Part shown: one piece after another, positions 1 through 9,119 of the stretch
Layout: each line of letters starts with the position of its first letter
Numbering within the stretch: the first letter of the stretch is position 1
Source: Mucilaginibacter rigui
GTDB taxonomy: Bacteria; Bacteroidota; Bacteroidia; Sphingobacteriales; Sphingobacteriaceae
Direction of reading: 5' to 3'
DNA length: 64,000 nucleotides
Assembly: GCF_014773275.1 (NCBI RefSeq)
Contig: NZ_JACWMW010000001.1
Span: 1,488,001-1,552,000 of the forward strand
Program-made: the position numbers and the translations under genes
The notes under the pieces: model-generated
Seen by the model: only the letters and a program-made list of their open reading frames with translations
The model's database searches: none
Told to the model about the DNA's origin: nothing

Positions 1-384
1 AACAGGCCGGGTGGTTCAAAAAGGCCGATGCTATCGGATCTACGTGAATCTGGTTCAATAGAGCAGGATGCGGATATGGTACTGTTCCTTTACCGCCCCG
101 AGTATTATGGTTTGGACGTAGATGAGGATAACAACCCTACCCAGGGTGTTGGTGAGGTTATTATAGCCAAACACCGTAATGGCGAAACGGGCCGCGTACG
201 ATTGAAATTTGTTGGTAAATACGTTAAATTTCAGGATCTTGACCAGGGGATGGATAGCTTCCCGGCAGCAGGCGGCAATGCCTTTACAGGCCTTAACCCA
301 TCACCTGATTTTGACAGCAAGCCAAGTAATTTTATTATCCGTCCATCACGGATGGATGATATTGATGATGAACCACCGTTTTAA
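1..384 (+). CDS. dnaB: Replicative DNA helicase DnaB, C-terminal end (partial)
   Basis: The reading frame is open from base 1, so the gene begins before the window and only about 127 C-terminal residues are visible. The text [18 protein letters not shown] followed by SIEQDADM and LFLYRPEYY is the conserved end of the RecA-like motor domain of DnaB, which unwinds the replication fork as a hexamer. [11 protein letters not shown] with a downstream basic stretch matches the last conserved motif of the family. The tail after residue 75 (acidic, ending DDIDDEPPF) is the variable C-terminus. A strong intrinsic terminator follows at 433-468. The ATG at 28 is internal and is not the real start. Confidence 0.95.
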   Translation, partial: NRPGGSKRPMLSDLRESGSIEQDADMVLFLYRPEYYGLDVDEDNNPTQGVGEVIIAKHRNGETGRVRLKFVGKYVKFQDLDQGMDSFPAAGGNAFTGLNPSPDFDSKPSNFIIRPSRMDDIDDEPPF

Positions 385-396
385 AAAGACTTTAGA

Positions 397-492
397 GTCA
401 AGATGTAAGAATCAAGACAGAGCTGCATATAAGAAATCCCGTTTAACATTAAACGGGATTTCTTTTTTCTAAGTCTTGGCTCTTGATTCTTA
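397..492. repeat. Intergenic inverted repeat of the AGAGTCA/AGAATCA type flanking a terminator
   Basis: The left arm TAAGAATCAAGA (about 406-417) is matched by TCTTGATTCTTA at 481-492. The dnaB terminator hairpin sits between them. Very similar words occur at 1689-1794, about 39179-39242 and 57847-57930, so this is a dispersed intergenic repeat. It is noncoding and its function is unknown. Confidence 0.6.
433..468 (+). terminator. Intrinsic terminator after dnaB
   Basis: A perfect 13-bp stem (GAAATCCCGTTTA at 433-445, TAAACGGGATTTC at 450-462) with a 4-nt loop is followed by a T run at 463-468. It ends dnaB on the plus strand and may also serve the convergent TPR gene. Confidence 0.9.
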
Positions 493-506
493 TTATCTTA
501 ACTCTC

Positions 507-851
507 TTAATAGTCATCTTCGTCATCTTCCTCAAAGCCTTTGGCCGAGCGGTAAACGGCCTGCAGTTCGCTAAAAGCGTGCATGTCGCGTTTGGCTTTT
601 GTTATCTCCATTCCCTTCTCATAAGTGCTTATCGCGTCGTCTTTACGGTTAAGGGCTTCATACAGTTTACCTAAATGGTAGTAGGTGCCAGTATAGTTTG
701 GGTGGTTGTTCACCAGGTCTTCGTAATAGCTCAGTGCTTTTTCGCTATCGTTAAGTCGCAGGTATTCAGTAGCCAGCGCATATTTTAAAAATTCATCTTC
801 GGGTTCGTTCTGTATAAACGCTAACAGCTTATCTAATCTGCTTATCTCCAT
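507..851 (-). CDS. Small tetratricopeptide-repeat protein
   Basis: This is a 114-residue soluble protein without a signal peptide. Two to three helical TPR units can be seen: DEFLKYALATEYLRLND..KALSYYEDLVNNHPN and the next unit YTGTYYHLGKLYEALNR..DAISTYEKGM, with the usual small/aromatic/Pro spacing. The C-terminus is very acidic (FEEDDEDDY). TPRs normally make a protein-protein scaffold, and no partner can be named from the sequence. It is convergent to dnaB and divergent from etfB. The start MEISRLDKLL is the only plausible one, since the upstream region is an AT-rich spacer. Confidence 0.8.
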   Translation of the reverse strand: MEISRLDKLLAFIQNEPEDEFLKYALATEYLRLNDSEKALSYYEDLVNNHPNYTGTYYHLGKLYEALNRKDDAISTYEKGMEITKAKRDMHAFSELQAVYRSAKGFEEDDEDDY

Positions 852-873
852 TTTAAACTCTCTCTTTTTTAAC

Positions 874-881
874 TAAATTTG
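874..881 (+). promoter_or_regulatory. etfB: Candidate Bacteroidota -7 element before etfB
   Basis: TAAATTTG fits the Bacteroidota housekeeping -7 consensus TAnnTTTG and lies about 45 nt before the etfB ATG. No convincing -33 TTTG was found at the right distance, so the assignment is tentative. Confidence 0.4.
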
Positions 882-926
882 CAGTATCCTAATTACTAAT
901 ACCTGTAAAAATATAAACCAATTATA

Positions 927-1667
927 ATGAGCAAAATACTGGTATGTATCAGCAATGTTCCGGATACTACGACAAAAATAACCTTTACTGATAATAACAC
1001 CCAATTTAATACAAATGGTGTTCAGTTTATCCTTAACCCGTACGATGAGATTGCCCTTGCACGCGCCATTGAATTAACAGATGGCGGCAAAGGCAGTGTA
1101 ACCGTTATAAACGTTGGCGAAGCCAATACCGAAGCCACCATTCGTAAAGCATTAGCCATTGGAGCTACCGATGCCGTACGCATTAATGCAAAACCGCATG
1201 ATGCCTGGTACGTGGCTTACCAAATAGCTGAGTATGTAAAAGCCAACCCGTTCGACCTGATATTGACAGGTCGCGAATCTATCGATTATAACGGCTCTAA
1301 AGTTGCCGGTATGCTGGGCGAACTGTTAGACCTGCCATCTGTATCCATTATCAAAAAACTGGATGCGACAGATAGTGAAGCTACAGTAGAGCGCGAGATT
1401 GAGGGCGGCAAAGAAGTATTAACTATTCCCTTTCCATTTGTAGCGGGTTGTGCCGAAGGTGTTGCCGAGCCAAAAATACCAAACATGCGTGGTATTATGA
1501 GCGCACGTACAAAACCGTTGGCTGTAGTTGAACCGGTTGAGGTGCAAACTTTATCAGAGATCATCAGTTATGAAACCCCTGCCCCACGCGGCCAGGTGAA
1601 TTTAGTTTCGGCAGATGATGTTGCCAAACTGGTTGACCTGTTACACACAGAAGCAAGGGTTATTTAA
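927..1667 (+). CDS. etfB: Electron transfer flavoprotein, beta subunit (EtfB/FixA family)
   Basis: The protein has 246 residues, the usual EtfB length. It opens with MSKILVCISNVPDTTTKI and has the family motif NPYDEIALARAIEL near residue 37. The nucleotide-binding loop LTGRESIDYNGSKVAG (about residues 112-128) normally holds AMP rather than FAD. EtfB pairs with EtfA to carry electrons from acyl-CoA and other flavin dehydrogenases to the quinone pool. Its partner starts 147 nt downstream on the same strand, separated by an intergenic repeat, so the two are probably co-transcribed. Confidence 0.93.
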   Translation: MSKILVCISNVPDTTTKITFTDNNTQFNTNGVQFILNPYDEIALARAIELTDGGKGSVTVINVGEANTEATIRKALAIGATDAVRINAKPHDAWYVAYQIAEYVKANPFDLILTGRESIDYNGSKVAGMLGELLDLPSVSIIKKLDATDSEATVEREIEGGKEVLTIPFPFVAGCAEGVAEPKIPNMRGIMSARTKPLAVVEPVEVQTLSEIISYETPAPRGQVNLVSADDVAKLVDLLHTEARVI

Positions 1668-1688
1668 TAAAAAGGATTTTATAAACTA

Positions 1689-1794
1689 GGAATCAGGATA
1701 AAAAGAGTCAAGAATCAAGAGAAACATGTTTATTTTAGCTGTTATTGTGCGATAATACAAATGTCTTGGTTCCTGACTCTTAATTCTTAATTCG
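1689..1794. repeat. Intergenic inverted repeat between etfB and etfA
   Basis: AAGAGTCAAGAATCAAGAG on the left (about 1703-1721) faces CTTGGTTCCTGACTCTTAATTC on the right in inverted orientation. The left part shows the heptad spacing AGAGTCA AGAATCA. It belongs to the same dispersed family as 397-492 and 57847-57930. It interrupts an otherwise normal etfBA pair. Confidence 0.55.
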
Positions 1795-1813
1795 CTTAAA
1801 CTATATTTCATAT

Positions 1814-2791
1814 ATGTCAGTTTTAATATACGCGGAGAATGCGGGCGGTAAATTCAAAAAATCAACTTTTGAAGCAGTATCATACGCCAAAGCAATTGCC
1901 GGCCAAAATAACACAACCCTTATAGCCATATCTATTGGCTATGTTGCCAAAGAAGACCTGGCTGCACTTGGCAAATACGGCGCCGAAAAGGTTTTAAACG
2001 TAAGCAACGATAAACTAAAGAATTTTGTGAACCAGGCATACGCATCGGTTATTGCCGAAGCAGCAAAGGCCAATGGTGCAGATATTGTTGTGATTTCAAA
2101 TTCATTCAGCGGGCGTGGCCTTGCCCCCCGTTTAGGTGTTAAGCTGCAGGCTGGTGTTGCAGATGGTGCAGTTGCACTGCCTGAGCAAAATGGCGGTAAG
2201 TTTACGGTTAAAAAAACAGCCTTCTCCGGCAAAGCGTTTGCCGTGGTTGAATTAACCTCAGCAAATAAAGTTATTGCACTTACACCAAATTCTTATAAAG
2301 TAGTTGAAAGCGGTTCGGCGGCGCCGGTTGAAGATTTTAGCGTTGAAGCTAAAGCGTCCGACTTTAAAGAGATGATCAAAGATATTGTACGCTCTACTGA
2401 TAAGGTTTCATTACCTGATGCAGAGATCGTGGTGTCAGCAGGCCGTGGCATGAAAGGGCCTGAAAACTGGGGCATGATTGAAGATCTTGCCAACTTGCTT
2501 GGCGCGGCCACAGCCTGTTCAAAACCGGTATCAGACGCCGGATGGCGCCCACATAGCGAACACGTTGGCCAAACAGGCATTGCTGTCAGTCCAAATTTGT
2601 ATATTGCGATAGGTATTTCGGGAGCAATACAACACCTTGCAGGTATCAGTTCATCAAAAGTTATTGTGGTTATAAACAAAGATGCCGAAGCGCCGTTTTT
2701 CAAGGTAGCTGATTATGGCATTGTTGGCGATGCTTTTGAAGTATTGCCAAAATTAATTGCTGCAGTTAAAGAGTACAAAGCATCAGCTTAA
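1814..2791 (+). CDS. etfA: Electron transfer flavoprotein, alpha subunit (EtfA/FixB family)
   Basis: A protein of 325 residues. The N-terminal domain (about 1-190) is the EtfA/B-like alpha/beta fold. The C-terminal FAD domain carries GRGMKGPENW near residue 211 and the diagnostic FAD-binding signature LYIAIGISGAIQHLAGI near 258, followed by VINKDAEAPFFKVADYGIVGD. All these residues are intact, so an active FAD-binding subunit is expected. The gene follows etfB on the same strand and precedes a bifunctional-nuclease gene by about 30 nt. Confidence 0.94.
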   Translation: MSVLIYAENAGGKFKKSTFEAVSYAKAIAGQNNTTLIAISIGYVAKEDLAALGKYGAEKVLNVSNDKLKNFVNQAYASVIAEAAKANGADIVVISNSFSGRGLAPRLGVKLQAGVADGAVALPEQNGGKFTVKKTAFSGKAFAVVELTSANKVIALTPNSYKVVESGSAAPVEDFSVEAKASDFKEMIKDIVRSTDKVSLPDAEIVVSAGRGMKGPENWGMIEDLANLLGAATACSKPVSDAGWRPHSEHVGQTGIAVSPNLYIAIGISGAIQHLAGISSSKVIVVINKDAEAPFFKVADYGIVGDAFEVLPKLIAAVKEYKASA

Positions 2792-2820
2792 AAAAATATA
2801 TCGCCGTGATGGGTAATGAC

Positions 2821-3420
2821 ATGAAAAAGATTAAGCTGGATATTGTAGGTCTGTCCTACAGCCAAACACAGTCGGGCGCATATGCCTTAGTGTTGGGCGA
2901 AGTTAGCGGCCGCCGCAGGCTACCTATCATTATAGGTAGTTTTGAGGCACAGGCTATTGCTATCGAGATAGAAAAAATGACCCCGAGCCGGCCCCTTACT
3001 CACGACTTGTTTAAAAGCTTGGGCCAGGCATTTAATATTACTGTGCAAGAGATCATTATTTACAACCTGGTTGACGGCATCTTTTACTCAAAGCTTATTT
3101 GCAGTGATGGTAAAAAAATAGTGGAGATAGATGCGCGTACCTCTGATGCTATTGCAGTATCGGTAAGGTTTGAGTGCCCTATTTATACTTACGAGTTTAT
3201 CCTATCAAGCGCGGGGATAGTAATTGAAGGCAACGATTTTGTTTACCTTGAAAATATTAACGAAACACCCGAGGAAAAAACACATTCATCAGCAGCAGGT
3301 ACATATGCTTCGCTAAGTGAGGATGAACTAAAAAGTAAACTGCAACAGGCACTTGCCGAAGAAGCTTATGAAAAAGCAGCCAAAATACGAGACGAACTCA
3401 CCAAGAGAAAGTCGTCATAA
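2821..3420 (+). CDS. Bifunctional nuclease (DUF151) family protein with UVR motif
   Basis: The N-terminal 130 residues (KKIKLDIVGLSYSQTQSGAYALVLGE, then RRLPIIIGSFEAQAIAIEIE) match the DUF151/bifunctional nuclease family, members of which were described as DNase/RNase in plants and occur widely in bacteria. The C-terminal 35 residues (LSEDELKSKLQQALAEEAYE..AAKIRDELTKR) form a UvrB/UvrC (UVR) helical hairpin, a common fusion in Bacteroidota. I chose ATG 2821 because homologous starts begin MKKIKLDIVG; an in-frame ATG at 2806 would add five residues. The gene is probably in the etfBA transcript and is followed by a terminator. Confidence 0.85.
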   Translation: MKKIKLDIVGLSYSQTQSGAYALVLGEVSGRRRLPIIIGSFEAQAIAIEIEKMTPSRPLTHDLFKSLGQAFNITVQEIIIYNLVDGIFYSKLICSDGKKIVEIDARTSDAIAVSVRFECPIYTYEFILSSAGIVIEGNDFVYLENINETPEEKTHSSAAGTYASLSEDELKSKLQQALAEEAYEKAAKIRDELTKRKSS

Positions 3421-3464
3421 ATCAACAAAAAAGGATACCAGAACGGTATCCTTTTTTTGTTGAT
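3421..3464 (+). terminator. Intrinsic terminator after the bifunctional-nuclease gene
   Basis: GGATACC (about 3433-3439) and GGTATCC (3445-3451) form the GC part of a stem with a 5-nt loop, extended by A/T arms on both sides and a run of seven T. It starts directly at the stop codon of the upstream gene. Confidence 0.85.
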
Positions 3465-3603
3465 ACTATTGGGTGTCAACTGTTAAATTGCCCATACGAT
3501 GTGCTTAATATGAAATAATTTAGAATATATTAATTATTGATATATTTTTATTGTTTTAATACTTGGTAATATTTAACTTGGTGTTAAACTAAAACAAATT
3601 ATC

Positions 3604-3975
3604 ATGAAAAAGATCTTACTCGTATTATTAGCAATGGTATTAATTACCGGGGTTACTGATTTTAGCCAGGCTAAAGCAACCAAACCTCCGGTTAAAACAC
3701 TTAAAACTGTACTTAAACTAAAGAAACCTATTTTTAATTTAAGTTGCAGCACCTGTACTTACCCTAACAATTACACAGTTTACGTTCAGTACAACCCAAC
3801 ACCACAAACTATTTTAAATGTAAACGTTTACGATAGTGCTAATAACTTAATTGCAAGTAACGCTTACAATGTCTTTTCATCCGTAGTTCAAACTGCAAAC
3901 GGTTATACTTTTTCTAATTTTTACGTTAAGGTAGGTCCTAATATGGTAAATTCTTCAGGAGAATACAGACGATAA
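3604..3975 (+). CDS. Small exported protein of unknown function
   Basis: A 123-residue protein with a clear Sec signal peptide (MKKILLVLLAMVLITG, small residues and AKA before the likely cleavage near residue 25). The mature part starts with a Lys/Pro-rich stretch (KPPVKTLKTVLKLKKP) and then has a CSTC pair and a Tyr/Asn/Val-rich region of predicted beta strands. I do not recognise the family. It stands alone between two terminators and converges on an outer-membrane protein gene. Confidence 0.65.
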   Translation: MKKILLVLLAMVLITGVTDFSQAKATKPPVKTLKTVLKLKKPIFNLSCSTCTYPNNYTVYVQYNPTPQTILNVNVYDSANNLIASNAYNVFSSVVQTANGYTFSNFYVKVGPNMVNSSGEYRR

Positions 3976-4022
3976 AATTGTTTAACAACATTGATTTAAT
4001 TTCAACCTCTTCCTAACGCAAA

Positions 4023-4056
4023 AAGGGCCCCGATAATAACCGGGGCCCTTCTCTTT
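4023..4056. terminator. Bidirectional intrinsic terminator
   Basis: AAGGGCCCCG (4023-4032) and CGGGGCCCTT (4041-4050) form a perfect 10-bp GC-rich stem with an 8-nt loop. A T-rich tract follows on the plus side and an A-rich tract precedes it, so it can serve both the small exported gene and the convergent beta-barrel gene. Confidence 0.85.
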
Positions 4057-4074
4057 TCAATAATAAAAAGTTTC

Positions 4075-4683
4075 TTAGAATTCAAAACCAATGTTAACGG
4101 CAGATAGCGTGTTCCTTACTGTAGAACCTGTATTGTTCTTAAAAATATCAGTAAGACCACCCTGGCCGTTAAGCTCGATAAACAGTTTTGTTTTTGCAGC
4201 AACAGGGAATTTTACACCAATACCCAGGTCGGCACCAAAATCTGTTGAGCTGAAAAGAGGTTTTAAGTCCATGCCACCTGCTGTTTCTTTTGCTTTCAGC
4301 AAAATGCCAACATACGGGCCAAAATTTAAATACCAATTTTTTGTCCGCCCAAAATGCCAGTTAGCCAAAACCGGGATAGTAAGATAATCCACCTGGTAAT
4401 TGGTAATTACATTACCACCACCTGTGTTAATAAAGCCCTTGTCCCAACCTTTTTGGTCGTAGGTTAATTTTGCCTTAAGGCTCCAGCTGTCAGAAAAGTA
4501 ATGATCGGCATAAACGCCTGCATTGAAACCAATTCTGTAATCATCATTGGTCATACCGCTGGCGGTTACATTGGCAAAATTTAAACCAACGTTAACACCA
4601 AATTTAGTTTCGCCTTTTGATTGTGAGAATGCTGTAGTAGATACAGCCAATAGTACAAGTACTGTAGTAAAAAATTTATTCAT
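4075..4683 (-). CDS. Outer-membrane beta-barrel (porin family) protein
   Basis: A 202-residue protein with signal peptide MNKFFTTVLVLLAVSTTAFSQ. Alternating amphipathic strands start at GETKFGVNVGLNFANV and the protein ends in a C-terminal Phe (AVNIGFEF), the usual BAM recognition signal. The pattern is that of the small OMP beta-barrel families (PorT/OMP_b-brl type) of Bacteroidota. It is monocistronic and the ligand is unknown. Confidence 0.8.
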   Translation of the reverse strand: MNKFFTTVLVLLAVSTTAFSQSKGETKFGVNVGLNFANVTASGMTNDDYRIGFNAGVYADHYFSDSWSLKAKLTYDQKGWDKGFINTGGGNVITNYQVDYLTIPVLANWHFGRTKNWYLNFGPYVGILLKAKETAGGMDLKPLFSSTDFGADLGIGVKFPVAAKTKLFIELNGQGGLTDIFKNNTGSTVRNTLSAVNIGFEF

Positions 4684-4843
4684 AAATTGTGACTTAGTTT
4701 GGGCGCGAAGATAACATTTTCGGGCATAAAACCCTCTAAAAAAAGGCTTTAAATCTTATAGGCTAACACCTTTCCCATATCGCTTTATTTCACTATTTTC
4801 AGCCTTTATTTTTTATAACTATTAATTGTTAAACCAGTGCTGT

Positions 4844-6103
4844 ATGAATATTAAGTTTCGCTTAATACTGATGAATTTTATGCAATTTTTTATATGGGGA
4901 GCCTGGCTGCTTACCATTGGTGCGTACTGGTTTCAAAACAAACATTGGTCTGGGGCGCAATTCGGAGCCATCTTCTCCACTATGGGTATTGCATCTATCT
5001 TTATGCCGGCTATAACAGGTATTATATCTGACAGGTTTATCAATGCCGAAAAGCTATACGGTATAATGCATATTTTGGGTGCTGCAACCTTATTCTCATT
5101 ACCTCTTGTACAAGACCCAACCACGTTTTTTTGGGTGTTGTTGTTAAATATGATGTTTTATATGCCTACCTTATCGCTATCTATCACAGTAGCATACTCG
5201 GCGTTAAAAAACAGTAACATTGATATTGTAAAAGAATACCCGCCTATACGTATCTGGGGAACCATCGGCTTTATTGTAGCACTTTGGACAGTAAGCTTAA
5301 CCCACAACGAAACCTCGTCAAATCAATTTTATATTGCTTCTGCCATATCGCTGGCTTTAGGTATCTACGCGTTCACGTTACCAAAGTGCAGGCCGTTTGC
5401 TATTAAAACAGGTAACAAATCGTTTGCTAACCTTTTAGGTTTAAACGCCTTTGCGTTGTTTAAAACACCAAGGTTCGCTATATTCTTTGCATTTTCATTA
5501 TTGTTAGGCGCAGCCTTACAACTTACAAATGCCTACGGCGATACTTATATACACGATTTTGCTAAAATACCTGCTTATAAAGACTTGGTACCGGTTAAAT
5601 ATCCGGCTATTATTATGTCAATATCGCAAATTTCAGAAACTTTATTTATCCTGGCAATCCCCTTCTTCCTACGTAAATTTGGTATTAAGTATGTAATGTT
5701 GTTTAGTATGTTGGCGTGGGTGTTGCGCTTTGGCTTATTTGCCTTTGGCGACCCGGCAAACGGCTTATGGATGATCGTATTATCATGTATTGTATACGGT
5801 ATGGCGTTCGATTTCTTTAACATTTCGGGTTCGCTGTTTGTGGAAACACAAACCACTCCCGAAATAAGGGGCAGCGCGCAAGGCCTGTTTATGATGATGG
5901 TAAACGGTTTCGGCGCATTATTTGGCAGTTTTGCAAGCGGCTTTATCATCGATAAATATTTCACTCTTGCTGATCAGGGTAAGAACTGGCATGGCATATG
6001 GCTTACATTTGCGGCTTATGCCTTGGTTATTGCAGTTATTTTCCCGTTTGTATTCAGGTATAAACACAATGCTGCACTTAAACACGCTATAGAAAACGCT
6101 TAA
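4844..6103 (+). CDS. Nucleoside permease, MFS (nucleoside:H+ symporter family)
   Basis: A membrane protein of about 419 residues with 12 hydrophobic segments. The first segment MNFMQFFIWGAWLLTIGAYW is the hallmark start of NupG/XapB-type nucleoside:proton symporters, and the central loop and the motif ETQTTPEIRGSAQGLFMMMV also fit. It would import nucleosides across the inner membrane using the proton gradient. I chose ATG 4844 (MNIKFRLILM) because family members begin a few residues before the first membrane segment; an ATG at 4826 adds six residues. The DUF3667 gene follows after 21 nt and is probably co-transcribed. Confidence 0.88.
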   Translation: MNIKFRLILMNFMQFFIWGAWLLTIGAYWFQNKHWSGAQFGAIFSTMGIASIFMPAITGIISDRFINAEKLYGIMHILGAATLFSLPLVQDPTTFFWVLLLNMMFYMPTLSLSITVAYSALKNSNIDIVKEYPPIRIWGTIGFIVALWTVSLTHNETSSNQFYIASAISLALGIYAFTLPKCRPFAIKTGNKSFANLLGLNAFALFKTPRFAIFFAFSLLLGAALQLTNAYGDTYIHDFAKIPAYKDLVPVKYPAIIMSISQISETLFILAIPFFLRKFGIKYVMLFSMLAWVLRFGLFAFGDPANGLWMIVLSCIVYGMAFDFFNISGSLFVETQTTPEIRGSAQGLFMMMVNGFGALFGSFASGFIIDKYFTLADQGKNWHGIWLTFAAYALVIAVIFPFVFRYKHNAALKHAIENA

Positions 6104-6124
6104 ACTCACATACATCCTAAACTG

Positions 6125-7237
6125 ATGAAAAAGCACTACCGTAAGGAGAATGATTGTTTGAATTGCGGAACCGTCTTACAGGGTAAATTTTGCCATAATT
6201 GCGGGCAGGAAAACCTGGAAATGAAAGAGAGCTTTGGCCATATGTTAAACCATGCCATAAGCGATTATTTCCATTTCGATTATCAGTTTTTCCATACATT
6301 AAAGCCGCTTTTTTTAAAACCTGGTCATCTCACCAACGAATACCTTGCAGGCCGCCGCGCACAATACCTGCACCCGGTTAAAATGTACATTTTTATCAGT
6401 TTGGTGTTTTTTGTGTTTTTCTTTCAGGGTAACAAACATGAAAACCAAAAGGTAAAAGATGAGAAGCGCAGCGAACAAAAAGCAAATAGCAAGGATAATA
6501 CTGCGACCAATAAAGGCATTTACTCAAATTTAGATCTTACCCTTGAGCAAAAGAAAGCAATTAGCGAAAAGCTAAAGGCCTATTTACCAGATACAATTGA
6601 CAAAGAGATAAATGCAGATATTGAAAAAGGCTCCCCAAAGGCAAAGGTCAGCAAAACAGATAATGATAGCGGGTTTACATTTTACGGTGATGATAATGTA
6701 GATAAATTCTCAACATATGATGAATATTTAGCTAACCAGGCTAAACTATCTGACAAAGACAGGGATAATATGTTGGAGCGTTATCTTATAAAAAAGAACT
6801 ACGATTGGAAAAACCAGGGGAAAAATGCTAAAGAGGTTTTAACGGAGGGTTTAAAGCACAATGCACCAAAAATGATGTTTTTATTACTGCCCTTGTTTGC
6901 GCTTATCTTAAAAATAGCTTTCTGGAAAAACCATAAACTTTATGTAGAGCATATTATTTATGCCATACACCTGCATTGTTATATCTTTTTGTTTTTAACG
7001 GTAATTATATTGTTAAATATGCTGTTACCGGATAGCTGGGGAACTGTTACAAATATTTTACAGGCTGCGGCCAATTTCACTATTATATGGTATATATATC
7101 GCTCGTTACGAGTTGTTTATAACCGAAGCAGATGGCGCACCGTAAGCAAAATAATTGGAGTGTCAATTATGTACACATTAGGTTTTAGCCTATCTGCTTT
7201 TATAATACTTGTTATTACCGCTATCACATCTGTATAA
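6125..7237 (+). CDS. DUF3667 membrane protein with N-terminal zinc ribbon
   Basis: A 370-residue protein. The N-terminus has two CxxC pairs (CLNCG at 11-15, CHNCG at 23-27) that probably bind zinc. The stretch HAISDYFHFDYQFFHTLKPL followed by KPGHLTNEYLAGRRAQYLHPV is the DUF3667 core. One membrane segment follows near residue 85, then a charged Lys/Asp-rich soluble region (about 100-240), then about four membrane segments to the C-terminus. The family has no established function. It lies 21 nt after the nucleoside permease gene, and no functional link can be read from the sequence. Confidence 0.82.
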   Translation: MKKHYRKENDCLNCGTVLQGKFCHNCGQENLEMKESFGHMLNHAISDYFHFDYQFFHTLKPLFLKPGHLTNEYLAGRRAQYLHPVKMYIFISLVFFVFFFQGNKHENQKVKDEKRSEQKANSKDNTATNKGIYSNLDLTLEQKKAISEKLKAYLPDTIDKEINADIEKGSPKAKVSKTDNDSGFTFYGDDNVDKFSTYDEYLANQAKLSDKDRDNMLERYLIKKNYDWKNQGKNAKEVLTEGLKHNAPKMMFLLLPLFALILKIAFWKNHKLYVEHIIYAIHLHCYIFLFLTVIILLNMLLPDSWGTVTNILQAAANFTIIWYIYRSLRVVYNRSRWRTVSKIIGVSIMYTLGFSLSAFIILVITAITSV

Positions 7238-7248
7238 AGCTATTTAGC

Positions 7249-9012
7249 CTATAACTCTTTTTGTAATGCCTGTATGGCATTTGCCAGATAGGCTAAAGGT
7301 GCATTCCAGTTAATAGCTATCTCATTTGTGGCGTATGAGCGGTCGTCGTCAATAAAAGCTTCATCGGGAACTACAGATACTAATTTTACGCCATCCTGCA
7401 TGCCAGGGTTAGGCCCGCCTGATAATAATCCCGGTACCGGTTCTTTTACACCATCGGCAATAGATGGCCTGTGGTGCGGATGCATAGGTGTTTTACTGCC
7501 ATACCCTGTAACATACGAATATCCCGCAGCATTCCGTTCCAAAATATAATCGAGGTTACCTAATGCATAATTAAGGTATTTTTTATTGCGCGATAGCTGG
7601 TAAGCTTTTATTAGGAGTATTCCTTGATTGGCTGCATCACCGTTACTCCCCCATTGAAACTTTGCGGGCGCTTTTGTCATTACTGTTTGGTAAGCGTTGC
7701 TGTCTGCACCCTCAATAAGGTTGTCGGCAAAGCTTAACAAGAGTTCCTCCATTTCTGCTAATTTGGGGTTGTCTGCTGTTTGCAAGGCAGCGTGTTGTGC
7801 CAAGGTATAAATGCCCAAAAGCTTCACCTTCGCCCACGATGCAGGGATACTGATCCCGTTATTTTTACCCGTTTTAATTTTACTGTAGTATTCATCTTTA
7901 TCCGTAGCTACAAAAAGTTCTGCTCCTGCCCAAAACCACTCGTCACTTAAGTATTTATCACCATAAGCGCCCGTGGATATTTTAGGGCTGAATGTGGTAT
8001 TCATCTCATCCTGGTCATAAATTACAGCCGGATTTTTTATTGCCCACTGCCAAGCCAATTCGGCCGCGTTTAAGCAAGAATCAGCCAAACCGGGTACCTG
8101 AGCAGGAAACTTCTTAAAAATGCGCGATGCCTGTGCCATAACAGCGGCAAAGTCGAGTGTAGCTGCGGTGCTTTTTTGTACCACATAACGCACTGCATTA
8201 GCTTTATCAGGCATTACTATTTTATCAAAATTGGCGTTTGTAAGCTTATGGTATACACCACCATCGTTAGGATCTTGCATGGTGAGCATCCAGCGCAGGT
8301 TCCATAGTATTTCGTCAAGCACATCTGGTAATTGATTGCTGCTTTCGGGGATATTTAGCTGCACAGTTTTCATGTACGCAGGGAAATCCTCATAAAGTGA
8401 AAGTAATGTTGCTGTGCTGATACCACTATTTACGATGTATTTATTGTAATCGCCGGCATCGTACCAACCCCGTGGACTTGATATCACTGTTCCTGCCGGC
8501 CGTTTATCGCTTGCTGCGGATGGATGTATCAGCACTTTCTCGTCCGGGTGCCCTTCTGCCCTGTGCCATTTACCGGCGTACTTTTCATCCAAAGCAATTG
8601 ACGCCCGCTGAAAGTATAAAGCTTTGATGCTTGCATCGGCTATAGGTTTTAACACAGACGGCTGAATGGTGAAAGGATAAGAATAACCGCTTTCCGGATC
8701 GTACACCCTGTATTTCCCTGGTATGTTAAAGGCCGAAAAATCAGCAATAAAAGTATACTTACCTGAAAAAGCCGGCTGTGATGATTGTTTTAATTCGCCC
8801 GTAAACACTGTTTTTTTGTTGGCGTTTTGGACATAATACTTACCCGGCTTTGTATAAGTAAGTATTGCTATTTTAGCACCGTTTGGATAAAAGCCAATTT
8901 GGTTTAAACGGATATTCGCATTACCCGCCAACTCTATTTGGGCAAATATTTGCGACCGACCTAAACCTACGGTAACCAGTAATAATATAATTATTAAACG
9001 CTTATGATTCAT
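7249..9012 (-). CDS. Glycoside hydrolase family 9 (endoglucanase-like), exported
   Basis: A protein of 587 residues with signal peptide MNHKRLIIILLLVTVGLGRS and a cut near QIFAQ. Residues about 27-115 are the Ig-like CelD_N domain (IRLNQIGFYPNGAKIAIL). The rest is the (alpha/alpha)6 GH9 barrel: GWYDAGDYNKY near residue 185 holds the catalytic base aspartate, HPHHRPSIAD is GH9 signature 1, and DDRSYATNEIAINWNAPLAYL near the C-terminus holds the proton-donor glutamate. All key residues are present, so activity on a beta-1,4-glucan or related glucan is expected, in the periplasm or at the cell surface. There is no carbohydrate-binding module and no SusC/D neighbour. It is a single gene, convergent with the DUF3667 gene. 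Confidence 0.9.
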   Translation of the reverse strand: MNHKRLIIILLLVTVGLGRSQIFAQIELAGNANIRLNQIGFYPNGAKIAILTYTKPGKYYVQNANKKTVFTGELKQSSQPAFSGKYTFIADFSAFNIPGKYRVYDPESGYSYPFTIQPSVLKPIADASIKALYFQRASIALDEKYAGKWHRAEGHPDEKVLIHPSAASDKRPAGTVISSPRGWYDAGDYNKYIVNSGISTATLLSLYEDFPAYMKTVQLNIPESSNQLPDVLDEILWNLRWMLTMQDPNDGGVYHKLTNANFDKIVMPDKANAVRYVVQKSTAATLDFAAVMAQASRIFKKFPAQVPGLADSCLNAAELAWQWAIKNPAVIYDQDEMNTTFSPKISTGAYGDKYLSDEWFWAGAELFVATDKDEYYSKIKTGKNNGISIPASWAKVKLLGIYTLAQHAALQTADNPKLAEMEELLLSFADNLIEGADSNAYQTVMTKAPAKFQWGSNGDAANQGILLIKAYQLSRNKKYLNYALGNLDYILERNAAGYSYVTGYGSKTPMHPHHRPSIADGVKEPVPGLLSGGPNPGMQDGVKLVSVVPDEAFIDDDRSYATNEIAINWNAPLAYLANAIQALQKEL

Positions 9013-9119
9013 ATTTAACAGGCTAATGATGTAAGGCTAATATAAGGGCACCCGGCATAAAACCATAATACTATATTGACAACTAGTGCGCCAATTGCAA
9101 TACTCTATTGCACTAACAT

